A stretch of DNA of 64,000 nt from Trichoplax sp. H2 (Eukaryota; Placozoa; Uniplacotomia; Trichoplacea), in the NCBI GenBank assembly GCA_003344405.1, contig NOWV01000154.1, positions 119,197 to 183,196 of the forward strand. The letters are read 5' to 3'. Below, piece after piece: positions 50,258 through 61,985 of this stretch. A model generated the notes under the pieces. It ran no database searches, was not told where the DNA came from, and was given only the letters and a program-made list of their open reading frames with translations. The number at the start of each line of letters is the position of its first letter. Positions within the stretch are counted from its first letter, which is position 1. The position numbers and the translations under genes were made by a program.

Positions 50258-52068
50258 ATTCACTTCGGGTATGGTTTACGTCATCTGGTATTACTCTAAC
50301 ATCAGCCACATGCAATTCATCAGGGTAATACCAGCGTTTAGCCTATAACCTGTTAGTTATGAGATTTTCATGATGCTCCTTTAACTATCACTATTCTTAT
50401 TCTCGTTTACGTATTTGATTTCTATATTTCATGATAATTTAATATTATTAAATATTTATACAGTACAAACCGACGCGCATGAAATCAGAGAGGGCTTGTA
50501 TTATCTATTAATAAAATAGTTTAATCTAATAGATATGATGTCAGATTGAGCGCAATTTTTTTGCACTGTTGCTTCTGTTGACGTCTACTTACTCGTATGT
50601 TGGAGTATTTTTGACCTTTAAGAATAAAGTTAACACATGTTTGCAATGTTATATTCAATATGCATTAGGGTAATATTATCACCGATATTTCATTTTCTGT
50701 CTTACAGTTATCATGATGTATTATTATTAATTTTATTATTACTTCAACTGTTAAGGTGTTATTATTACAATAATTAAAACCCTAATTAGTTTTACTACAG
50801 TAATATTGCTGCCGATACGATATAAACTATTAAGTGACGTTACTAAAGTACGATTGTTATAATATGGTCATAAAATCCATTTCGTAATGGTATACAGTAT
50901 TATAACACTATTGCAGATTTCACTATTAAAATGCAACCAATTCTCGGTCACAAGATAGCATGTAGTACTGAATGTTTTTTGCTTATGAAAAAATAACTAA
51001 ATTGAGGATAGAAATTGATGCCTTTCATTCTAAACTCGGTTGAAAGAATCAGGTAATTATGATCTTTAAGCAAGAATCTATCTATAATTTCTTCCTTATT
51101 ATTGACCCCAATAGCCAGAGAATGCGTATACTGTGTTCTATCAACTAGTATTATACAATGCCATCAACGTTGTGTAATATCTTCGTCATTGTAGCAGATT
51201 CATGCTAGTATTATATTAAAATCCGGATATGGGGTAACTATTTTTCGTTACTTATGCATGAAATAAAACGTACAATCTAACGTGTGCCATTATAATTATG
51301 GAAAGAAATTATACTCCATGATTTGAACACTCTATCAGAGAGTACACAACCTAAAATCTAAAATAAAGTAGTCCTTAATACCCGTAGAACTGGTAAAACT
51401 AATTGTTTCTAATCATTTAAAGTACGTATCAGAAGCCGGGTTTCGGTAGTTAGGTCCATAAATGTGTAAAAGCTTTATTTCTAGAAACTGTTGATTCTAC
51501 TAGCAAATGCTTTATTATCGATAACAAATACAAACATTTACAATAATTATACGTATGGTTTCCTCAATCACTAATTTCCAGCTTCAACATTAGGTATTAG
51601 TAATGCCGAACAGTCGCTAATCGTTTTCAATATACCCAAGAACTTATATGATGGATACCATATTTGTTCATCAAAAAATGCATTTCTGATACACGGTTTG
51701 TTAGGTATGAATAATAAATATCACCCAAAGAAGGCGAACTACTAGTATAAGAGTATTTGCATGTGCACCTAATAACAATCAGAGAAAACTGCTATCGACA
51801 AATTAGAATGTTGTCCATCAGATGAAAATCGAAAAATAACCTAACAGCTGAGATAATGAGATAAAAACAATTCTATTACAGTATTACAGTTTATCTATTG
51901 AAAACAATTTCTATTAAAAAATGAAAATAATAATCCATGCAGACCATTCGAAGGATATAAACTACTACTTGATAAATATGATTCTATAAATCATATAAAA
52001 TTAAGGATAATCTTAGCAGTTCAACAATAATTATAATAACAAGAACTGCTTCTCAAGTGAACTCGAAA
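50258..52068. other. convergent intergenic region between EHD-b and CEP43
   Basis: AT-rich sequence with no exon, RNA gene or repeat array that I can support on either strand. Confidence 0.6.
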
Positions 52069-52074
52069 TTTATT
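52069..52074 (-). promoter_or_regulatory. candidate polyadenylation signal of CEP43
   Basis: Minus-strand AATAAA (TTTATT on the plus strand) lies about 126 bp beyond the CEP43 stop codon. Confidence 0.5.
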
Positions 52075-52199
52075 ACAATAAGTTTACACCAAAATTTACA
52101 AAAAACGATGTAATTCCGAAACCATTTGGGCTATATGTATAACGTCTCGTACTAGTTTACAGTTCAGTTGATAACAGACACAACTGATTCAAATGCTTT

Positions 52200-55100
52200 C
52201 TAATTAGATAAAATGGCGCTCTCCATATAATCTAGGTCATCTGGTGTAGGAGTAACTGTTTGATCCGTAGTTGAAATATTCTACAAAGTAAAGAGTCAAA
52301 TTGATTACAACGTCATCCCATCGTTAATCTACTTCAACTTTCTAGCAAACGAAGCATCATGTGCTGTGAGGTATTCACTATCGTTGGCATGCTATGACAA
52401 ATTTGACATCGCATATATATAATCAAAATAACGAACAATGCAGTAATCTGTACATCAGGTTGATTACAATCACCACTAACTTTACTGTCTTGACTGCCTT
52501 CCGTGATATCTTCTTCAATTTCTTCAGCGATACTATTATCTTCAAGGGACTTACTTGTATTCGAACTAAAATATGAAGATACCTTTTAATACCGTCGATA
52601 CATGCGTGTCAGCATCAATCGATACTATAACTACACAATTCAGTACCTGGAAGGAACGAAATCATCTTCATAATCATCTCCGTCATTCGGGACATCTACA
52701 TGGATATGAAATCAGATTAACTTGAAGGTAGTTTTCGAAACTAAGTAATAAATATAAATCGTCACCTACCAAATCCGAGTTGGTTGATTTTTCTGTCTAT
52801 ATCAGATAAGTCAGACCAATCAGCATTTACCTCTGTTACATAGATATGTGAATATAGGTACATATAATCACGGATTTAATGATATATCTCCGAAGAATTA
52901 CTACTACACTAATACAACTAGTAGATATACAAACCTCCAACTTGATTATTTTTCGTAGGTAGCGCAGGCAGCGTAAACGCAGAGCCAGCATTTCTGCTCT
53001 TACCATCAATAGCGGGCTCTTCATATTCATGGGTATCACCTTTAATATCATCGTATTGAACACATTACGTATGAACATATTACGAAGGATCAATTGGATA
53101 TGCTTAAACTTTACTTCTCTTAGTGCCAGATTCTTCGCTATGTATGAAAAATCAAAGTGTAAATTTAATTACAATGACCTCATATCAATCATGTATATTT
53201 GCAATGCCAATATCATGCAAAATCGAATTACCTTGAACTTGGGGGATCTTTGGAAATAAATTCAGCTTCTCCTTTGTTACTAATCCCAGGTGCAACTACT
53301 TCATCATGCATACGACTCGTTTCATTAGGCATTTTAGCGTTATCAAGGGATTTCTGTTTCTTAATTTATAAGTAATTTATTGCAAGATTGGATATCCATT
53401 AAAAAATTTACATCATATTTAGCTGCTTCACTTCTAATGACTTAACATTCGTAAAGATATTACGCAGCACTTGCAGTAAAATCTACCTCTACGCCCATTT
53501 CTAACATCCCAAAGCGACCCTTGTTTGGCGATAATGGCCCAACGATATCTGCAACGTCTTGCGATATCTTTCAAATATTATGAAGAATTGGGTCAGATGA
53601 ATCATAAAGCAAAGTCAAAGTCCATATAACCAACCTTAGCTTTGCATAGTATAAACAGCCTTTTGTACATACTTAAAAATTCGTTAAATTCTATAGCTGT
53701 AAATATTCAAGTCAGAAAAACGGATAAATTTTAATCCAACAAGAAAAATTCAAGAAAGAGAAATATGTCCAAATTACTTTATGGTTAGTATTAAGATTAT
53801 AATTATATTATTAACCAACTACAGCTGCATGCAATAATACATTTAAAGCAACATACAGCTACTAAAATCGTTATCGGTTGCCGTGAATTCGTCAGAAACA
53901 TATCTCTCCAACATGTGACTGAAATTCATTTTGTAATGAAAAACATTTTAAAAGTTAAATGAAGTAGATTATGCAGGGTAATCATGAAATACACAAATTA
54001 ATATTTTCTGCTAACCTGTTAAAATGAGGAAAGAGGTCTACAAATAGTGAACGCAATTCGTTTTTATCAATTGATCCACTTCCGTCCTGTCATCATTGGA
54101 AAATTACTTTATCGTTAGCGTAACAGATAATAAATGCTAAGTATTTTATTATGTATTGAAAAAGAGCAAACAGCTTCTTGATAGTACGTGATGATATCAC
54201 ACATCTATAATATAAATGTAACGAAATCATATCTACAATTGGGGCGCAGCCTCTCTGGCGTAAGTATACGACATTTATAAATAATTTAAATTATGGTAAA
54301 ATCATACACATAAAATATTAATTCTTTTATTGCCTTATCGTAGTGTTCGAATCTTCTCCTAGCATCTGCAATTTGATCCATTGAAAGATCCTAAACAGAT
54401 AAGGTTATAGCTATAGCCTTAATATTACCGTGTCTAATTCTAACTGGATGTGCATTACTGTATAATATTGTTTTACTGTTTGTAAAACCCTGCAATCAGC
54501 ACATCAATTATATTGTTACAATAACACCCATATATCTACATTCGGATATAAATCATGAAGTCTTCTAATATATAATCATACATACGTCAGTAATAGAACT
54601 GGTTCGTTTAGGTGAAATAGGTGATTCAGGTATTCGTCTGATGACCTTCGTTATCAAGGGCTCAGAGGAAGGCTCACTGTCAATAATATTTAATTCTCGA
54701 GCGATCATCTCTCGGCTACTAAAGTGTTGTTCGGTCTAATTTCAATGCAGATTGAAAGAAAAAATGAATCGATTCCCATTCAGCTTAAAATCCTATGCTG
54801 TTGAAAATTTATTGATATGCTGTGACTTACTAAATTGGCTTCCGGTTGCAAAACTATCTGAGTATACTCCAATTCAAAAAAATCGAATAATTCACGAACT
54901 AATTGGAAGGTAAGTCTACCTATAAGAGATGAAATGATTTTAGTGTGACTTAGTATAGCGACTGGATAAGGTATGAAATGAGAACATTATAAAGTCGATT
55001 AAAAGCGGTTGAACTCACACTGGACTCAAAAATTTAGGTGTGCAGTAGTATGAAAAGTGTAGAATGAATACAGCAGTAATAGTGTCGGATTTAGTAAATA

Positions 55101-55732
55101 AATTAAATTAAATTAGTATGCAGTGACTTTGTAGCCTATAATTTTACACACCATCAGCAGTTGATAGAAAACTTCGCAATTTGGGGTTAACACTTCGAGA
55201 CTGATTCTAGATGAATAAAGCGTTACTTGGTTAAATACCATGTACTGTAAATTATACAATATACGAAGTTTACATTTAGTTCTAATCTTTAAAACACAAT
55301 ATACGTACAGTATAATACTGTATGGTAGCATGTACTCGTACGACCCTTGGAAGCACGTACAGTTATACTATCATACAATCAAAATACAGTAGACATTATC
55401 TTTGATTTAACAGAGAGGGAAAAATTCCCTTCTTGAAATAAATATTTTATCGCAATGTAGAGGCCTTAAATTATTGTAAACCGGTAATATTTATTTGACT
55501 GACTTCCTTGCTGTCATGTTCCTCCAATGCTAGAAATACATTTGCTCTCATTTGCGCCTATAATAACAGATACAATGTATACGAGTACGCACGAATTCTT
55601 AGTATTAATCCTTAAAGTATATCTCCATAACCTTAAATTGTTCAAGTTTACCCTTATTTTCCCTAGGACTCCTTTTCGTTCTAAAATTTGTGCGACCAAG
55701 TCGCGCAACTCTGTATCTTCGTCGTTCGCCAT
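52200..55732 (-). CDS. CEP43: CEP43/FOP (FGFR1OP) centrosomal protein with inserted EF-hand module
   Basis: FOP is a centriolar-satellite and distal-centriole protein needed for cilium formation. It dimerises through an N-terminal LisH-containing domain. Minus-strand exons are 55732-55652, 55557-55504, 55206-55152, 54919-54831, 54735-54586, 54390-54334, 54086-54016, 53918-53857, 53567-53487, 53359-53232, 53137-53115, 53039-52935, 52832-52770, 52695-52647, 52565-52454 and 52280-52200, about 420 aa. The N-terminus matches human FOP (EDTELRDLVAQILERKGVL, RANVFLALEE, DGRLTFQLVRELFDFFELEY, SREMIARELNII). The C-terminus also matches (DDYEDDF, NSIAEEIEEDI, PDDLDYME). Between them, exons 6-8 encode an EF-hand (FEHYDK/DGSGSIDKNEL) and a partial second one (ATDNDFSS). 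Exon 8 ends with one extra base and exon 9 starts in phase 0, so one joint is unresolved. An open segment just before 53605 reads VGYMDFDFAL and then stops. Intron 6 needs a GC donor. Confidence 0.85.
54087..54333 (-). other. GC-AG intron in CEP43 (inside the EF-hand loop)
   Basis: The donor GATAAG|GCAATA (54333) and acceptor ATGACAG (54087) join YDK to DGSGSID and recreate a textbook 12-residue Ca2+ loop in phase 0. The only alternative is an in-frame GT further on, which would add ten residues and destroy the loop. Confidence 0.65.
55300..55340. repeat. minor GTAC palindrome cluster in CEP43 intron 2
   Basis: TACGTACAGTATAATACTGT followed by more GTAC words. It lies between coding exons 2 and 3 of CEP43. 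Confidence 0.5.
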
Positions 55733-55799
55733 AATAAGATGCGTTCTCCCAGTTCAGCTCAGTAACGAACTTTTAAAAATGTTGTATTCATTACACTGA

Positions 55800-56092
55800 G
55801 TGTACAGTACAGTAGTCGTATTTGTACTGTACTGTACGTTTCAGTCCAGGTGCTGTCCTGTACAGTGTACAGTGTACAGTACGGACAGTACGGTACAGTA
55901 GTTATGATGCATGATGACATTGTACCGTAGATTACAGTACAGTACTGTACAGTACAGTACAGTACCAGAGACTTCTAACAATTACCTGACTGTATTAGTC
56001 TTAGAAGTCCCTGACAGTACAGTACAGTACAACCTTTACAAAGTCACCCCTACAGTACAGTACTGTACTGTACAGTAATGTACAGAAATAAT
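55800..56092. repeat. GTAC palindrome array G, immediately 5' of CEP43
   Basis: The array starts about 70 bp upstream of the minus-strand CEP43 start codon (55732). It contains TTGTACTGTACTGTACGTTT, TACAGTACTGTACAGTACAG and TACAGTACTGTACTGTACAG. Two weaker satellite clusters follow at 56159-56190 and 56466-56486. A non-repeat segment inside it, CAGAGACTTCTAA and later TTAGAAGTCCCTGA, forms a further inverted repeat. Confidence 0.85.
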
Positions 56093-57777
56093 AACCAGGA
56101 CATTGTACACTGTGTAATTAACGAAACATCGTTGTTGAGAATGGTAAAAGGCAGCTGAGTACAGTACTGTGTAAAGGAGGACTGCTGTACTATCATACAA
56201 ACTCTATTGTCGAAAAAAATTTGATTTATCTTCAAGAAAATTTATTTTATTTATACATTCCCGAAAAAACGTTCGAATATAGCCAGTTCTGGCGATAAAT
56301 TCGGATTTAGCCCCCTCGAAATAGCCATACTCTGGACTCTTCTATTCCTCATCATAAGCTGGATATATGATGTATATAAGTACTGTATTGCTATTGTACG
56401 GTCTTGCTAAGAGTATTGATCAATATGTGGTACATTCCATCAATACAGAACTTAGGAATGTGGCTGCTGTACAGTACAGTACAGTCAGTGTAATTATACA
56501 TTTAACACACTGTAGAGACAATAATGTTCTGGTCACTAATTGCGACATATAGAACTCAAGACATTTGGTCTCCACTAGATAGTCTTACCTTTATTCTAAT
56601 TTCTCCGCTTCCTTTTGTCTAGTTATTAATTTCCGTATTCAAGATATGCGTGTATAGTATACACTACCACTACCTTATCTAGCGCATCAATAGAAGCTCT
56701 TATCCTCTATGTCCTAATCTAGAAGTAATCATTTCATTTTTATTTTATTACACAAACACTAGCAATTTAGTGTGCAACAAATGGAATATCATCATAACTA
56801 CAGTTTACAACATATCATATACTCCGAACGTAAATTATCCTAACCCACAGTAGGTCATAATTAATAACCAGTATTTAATAATAAATGTTAAATAATTATA
56901 GTCTAAAGGTAAATCGCACTTGTAAACATGCGAGGCTTTGTTGCAGCAATGATCGAAAAACTTTCAGAAAAAGTTCAGTTGGCCATGGGCCATTCATGGA
57001 CTAATTATATTATTTAGAAGAGCGACACCGACGCTAATAGCAAATGAATTAACGCACGTTATCTAATCTCTTCCCCCCTCGGAGCATCAGTCCTTTATTT
57101 TATATTTACAAAAACGTGTGCCATCATCTAAACCTCAATAAAAACGTACAATACGATACGTTATAAAATTGTAGAATGTTAGCGTCATTTGTACTGTAAC
57201 GAATTGAAAATTACCATCCATGTTCACTATTTTTATAGGTAATATTACTACAGTATACTGTATATGTATATGTGTGTATGTATACTATACAATGTAAAGT
57301 AATAATTGATTTAAGTTACACTTATACCGCAATCCAATACTAATTCTCTATTTTTTACTATGTTCAATTACAATTCTACTACATTATGCAGCTACACAAA
57401 TGAAATCAGGGACTACAACAGAACATAGTATAGAAAGGAAACAATGTTATCAACATATCTCATAATTAATATACTGTTTCAACCTGTAGTAACCTATGTT
57501 ATCCACAACTTATAGTAGTTTACAAATATTCTAAATAAGTTCTCGTATACAAGATGGAGTATAACTCCATTACAAGTTATGTAGTAATATCTGATATTTA
57601 GTAAAATTACGACAGTTATTGTAATAAAATACTCCATTCTTTACGTAGCTTGCTTTCGTTTGCCTTATCTTGTTGAAATATTATCATCCATATGGTATGA
57701 CTTTCGGAGTAAATACTCTTTACCCTGTAAGTTACGGGCTTATCTTCATGGCTTGAGTTGATCCTGATCGATGATGA
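56093..57777. other. intergenic region between CEP43 and the 3' end of AHR
   Basis: No gene was recognised. The region includes scattered GTAC words (56159-56190, 56466-56486, 57250-57290) and one copy of the dispersed repeat at 57050-57110. No clear AATAAA for AHR was found close to its stop. Confidence 0.55.
57050..57110 (+). repeat. dispersed repeat copy 2 (matches 29590-29650)
   Basis: Contains ATCTCTTCCCCCCTCGG followed by CCTTTATTTTAT, matching the copy near 29.6 kb. It lies between CEP43 and the 3' end of AHR. Confidence 0.4.
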
Positions 57778-60700
57778 CTAGCTAAACTTGATATTCGCTT
57801 GTTGAGATCCGTCATGCTCTCCCGCTAGGCGATTGCTAGATGATTGTCGGCTAGGAATACTGTAACGTTTATTCAACAAATTGCCTGTAAGGAAGGAAGA
57901 CGAACCCATGAAAACATCATTATTACAATCATCAAGGAAATATTGTTGTTCGAATAATATTGTATTATCGCAGTTCTGATTGTCGATTAATGTGTTCGCT
58001 ACAATGTTGCTAATATGTTGCGTTAAATCTGAATTATCGAAATTTCTTATTCCTGAAAGAATATTTGAACGTCCGTTTTCATACTGTCTTGAATTATTAC
58101 TCATGCTCTTTTCACAACAAAGCATTGCACAACCATTTATTTGATATTCTGACGATTCAGGTCTTTTTTTCAGGCTCTCTTCCCCCTCTAGATCACTGAG
58201 ATATAATAAGAAAATAGTTTATGTAAGTTTAATCAATTATCACAACATTGGCTATGATTTTGACGAAGAAAGCACGTTTTAAACTTTAAATTACTATTTA
58301 ATCAAGATAAAATCAAAGGTGCTAATAGAAAAATGATATCTTCATAAAATTAATTCCATTTGTTTGAGTCGTGTTGTTATTTTAAGTAATTACTATAATA
58401 ATCTGTAATATTATTTTGTATCGAACCTGACAACACGATATGTCACCATCAAACTATCTAAAGTTGATTTCTTGAATACACATCTTGCAGTACCATGGAC
58501 CCATATCCAATGTTGTGATTTTGTTAACAAGCGAAATGTACCACTTCGAGCTTCACCTAATGATTTTTTAAAGACTGCGGAAATTGTGAGTATAATTCTT
58601 GGATAGTGATCCAAGATCAAATATTATTTAATTTGAACAAATCTGTCCAAAATTAAGTACGCAAGACATCAATGTAAAAGAGAAAATTAAAAAGAAACTC
58701 ACCATTAACGTGTTTCTGAGCGATGTAATTGACATCTCCTTGATGAATCAATTTATAGGCAGAAGTGCCTATCAGCTCCTTTCTAGTGAATCCTAAGACT
58801 TTCATTAACCTTCGTAGAGAAGCACATGAGTACACTAAATCTCACAGTTAATGATTGCATACGGACGAAATTAATGTAAAAATTTTAAAACAAACTATAA
58901 TATTAATTACATATTTAAATTATGTCACTTACATATCATCTACTTCAAGAAAAGTAAAGTCAATTGTATGTTTGGATTGAAAGATAACGTTTTTCGGATA
59001 AAGCCCAATCGATAAGGAATCAGGCATTATGGCAGTGCATGTAGCAAATAGCGTCCATTTATTTTCGGTATATAGCTTTTTTATTTTTCCATGAATATGA
59101 ATTGCCTAAAAACATAGAATGCAAACTCAATTTATTCCAATAATTACCAAGAAATAGCGAAGTAAGTACTACCAGATACAAATTATGAGATTCTGTAACG
59201 CAGATACACCTTATAATCATTTCGTGAAGGTAAGACACATTTCATTTGACAAACGCAAGAAAATATGGTAGTATTTCCTAGATTGATTATGACACATAGT
59301 TCAATTAATGACATAATTTTTACTGTTGTAATTGCTACACATTATAGGATCACTAGATATTAATGCCGAACGTACTGTAAATGAGTATGCGCCTCGATAA
59401 ATTACGTGAGTTCGTAATTCGATTTGTCTAATAAATGAAATTCCAATCCGTAACAAATAAATATAAAATTAATCGAGGGCAATTAATCATACACCTCAGT
59501 TGCTACATGTTGTAATTTCAACTGCTAACTTACGCGATGATCATTATGGTGAATTTGAGCATGTTGACATGCTGCTAAAAGTTGATTTTGAAACATTGGA
59601 CTGTCTTTATGGTGCAAATAGTCATAGATACTGTGATGCATAATATCAACCTTAGATTTTAAATGTAAAGTAAAAGCAAATCCTGATTACTTACGATAAG
59701 TTTAAAAGCGCTTACAAACAGCAAATTTAATCATACAATAATTTAAATATTTATACTTGCCTGATTTAAACCTAAAAATTTTGAAACAGATGATGAAACA
59801 AAAAATATTTCACCGTCTACTGTTACTAGAATTATAAACCCGTTGAGTGCCTAATAAGATTAATTAAGATCTGAAATTAGTGTTATTTAGCAAATCATAT
59901 ATTATAACGAGTAGCAAGCTATTCTGCGTGTACTACACAATATATTGTTGACCGTAACAATATTCGATAGCTCATATATATAGTATATAAAATTATTATA
60001 TGTCTTTATCAAAGTTAATTAAAACACGAAACTGATCACGTCATACTGGCTTTTATTTTATAATAAGCATATTAAAATTTATAACCTCCATCAATAATTC
60101 TCCTTCCGGTAAACCACTAGAGGATTTACTCGAGCTATTCGTACTATTTTGATATGAGCTGCATGAGCTACTTTCTGAACTACTGCTCGTACTGCCTTCA
60201 CCTCCTGAATCCGCGCTAATATCTGCAATTTGATTCACACCTTGTAAGTAATTAATATTTGGATTTAAAACTTTGCATACAGTCTAAATCCTTTATGAAA
60301 TATTACGAACATTCCATAAATTATAAAGCTATTTTATATAAGGTATATACCCATATATTTATATACTTTTAAAATTTTTCAAGAAACTGCGATCGCTATG
60401 TCCGGTGAAATCAGGAATATACAGCAATTACGTAGATATATATTAACTACGCTTTTAAACTTACGGTACACCCTTGAGTGTCAGTATTTGTTTTTATTTT
60501 AATTTAATGGAATTCGATCTACATAGTAGCGTTTATGAGCTGCCAGCGTTTACAGTCTAGGACAACAACTAATTTTGGGGCTCTTAGCTGGAGAAACTCG
60601 ATCATCTTATGATAACAACAGTAATTAAACACAGTATGGTTTTATTCGGAAGCATTACAAAATTTTTGATTTTAACTATTTGAAAATGATTATTTGTATT

Positions 60701-61315
60701 TACCGTAAGCATAAGTACTAATGTATTTTTTATTTATTAACTGTGTCGCATTTCATATATTGACTATTATAGATATGGTATAGTGCATTTGTTGAATATG
60801 AGCTACATACTGAAATACGTACGAGAATTTTTTTATTATATGAAATTATATGCATCTTGTAGTGCTATGCTCGTATATGTACTATCGTGCTAAAACGATT
60901 TAGCACACTAAAATATGAATATGCATAATTGTAAAATCTAAAAATGCAAGCTTAAGCGAAAATACTAAGGTTAAATATTTAAAATTTGCGTCAACAAAGC
61001 ATCACGATAAGAATTCTTATTAAAGGAATAGTAATTTCATAATTGGTATCGTATAATATTATGAGGTTGCACAATATGGTATCAAAATTTATATCTTAAC
61101 AGTGCACATAAATAATGTATTCATCTGTTACTTTTTATGACTTACGTTTTAGCAAAGTCTTCGCTCTGAGATAACTAACTGATAGCCGAAGAATTGATAA
61201 TTTGTCCAGTTTTGCAATTTTGCCATTATTACAAGGTAATAACTTGGTTAGATTATCTAATTCGCAGTTAAGTTTATCCCGATGGCGTTTTGACGGATTT
61301 GTTGAAGCTAATATG
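57778..61315 (-). CDS. AHR: aryl hydrocarbon receptor-type bHLH-PAS transcription factor (N-terminal exon not found)
   Basis: AHR-class proteins pair with ARNT and bind DNA through bHLH. Minus-strand exons are about 61307-61146 (alternative acceptor at 61315), 60240-60086, 59850-59761, 59650-59534, 59427-59406 (22-nt, tentative), 59277-59210, 59105-58933, 58809-58703, 58574-58427 and 58195-57778. Phases agree throughout, giving at least 486 aa. The bHLH has [13 protein letters not shown] and [18 protein letters not shown], as in AHR. A Ser-rich insert follows. PAS-A has [20 protein letters not shown] and SIYDYLHH. The inter-PAS region has FSCVCQMKC and [18 protein letters not shown] has [41 protein letters not shown] and TYRVV. 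The 140-residue tail is Asn/Ser-rich, without the vertebrate Gln-rich activation region. The basic N-terminal exon upstream was not located. Intron 59760-59651 appears to be GC-AG. Confidence 0.9.
59651..59760 (-). other. GC-AG intron in AHR PAS-A
   Basis: The donor AATCAG|GCAAGT (59760) and acceptor ATCTAAG (59651) join FLGLNQ to VDIMHHS in phase 0, as required by both flanking exons. The nearest GT (4 bases on) gives the wrong phase. Confidence 0.75.
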
Positions 61316-61881
61316 CTACATATTGATAAAAATAATTTATTTAAGGCAACTCCGATCATATAGATTAGCAATGGTAACGTTACGTAAAGATTCTGTATTT
61401 GGTAATGTTGCAACATTTGTCGTTGCATATCTACTACGACCTATTGTGATAGCATTTACTGTACTTCAAAGGTCATAACCAATATAATAACCCTAGACAA
61501 ATACTTAAGGAAGTAATGGAAGAAATTAACAGCAATGGACCAATAGTTATTTTCTAATCTAGAACGATCTACTGTCATGGACTGCAAATTATATGTATAC
61601 TGTAGTTCATACTAGTGCTATAGAGTACGGCACTACATTGATTTGTAAAAATTACGCATTTGAGCTAGCTATCTTATCACCCACCTATGTTTTACGTGTC
61701 TTCGCTTTCGACGGCCAAACATTGCAGATACATGAAGAGTAATGATTCTATAATTTAATATTAAGTTAATAAAAACAAAGTATTCATTATTCATATGTAG
61801 TTTGATATAAAATTGATCAATTATAATTATTTAATCAGTGTATGCATGCTACGTGTAGCGGATGAAATATTCATTGCACTA

Positions 61882-61985
61882 TAGTACAGTACAGTAGAGT
61901 TACCAGGTGATGTGGTACAGTACCGCGCGAGTAGATAAGCGTAAATATCTCGTATTATGTGTTACTAACTGTACGGTACGAATAG
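61882..61985. repeat. GTAC palindrome array I (5' flank of AHR)
   Basis: ATAGTACAGTACAGTAGAGT, TGGTACAGTACCGCG and AACTGTACGGTACGAATAG: a moderately dense cluster about 550 bp upstream of the bHLH exon. Confidence 0.75.

Noticed and set aside
52836-53093. 85-aa minus-strand frame
   Set aside because: It is the wrong frame of CEP43 exon 53039-52935. The acidic frame joins its neighbours in phase and is FOP-like.
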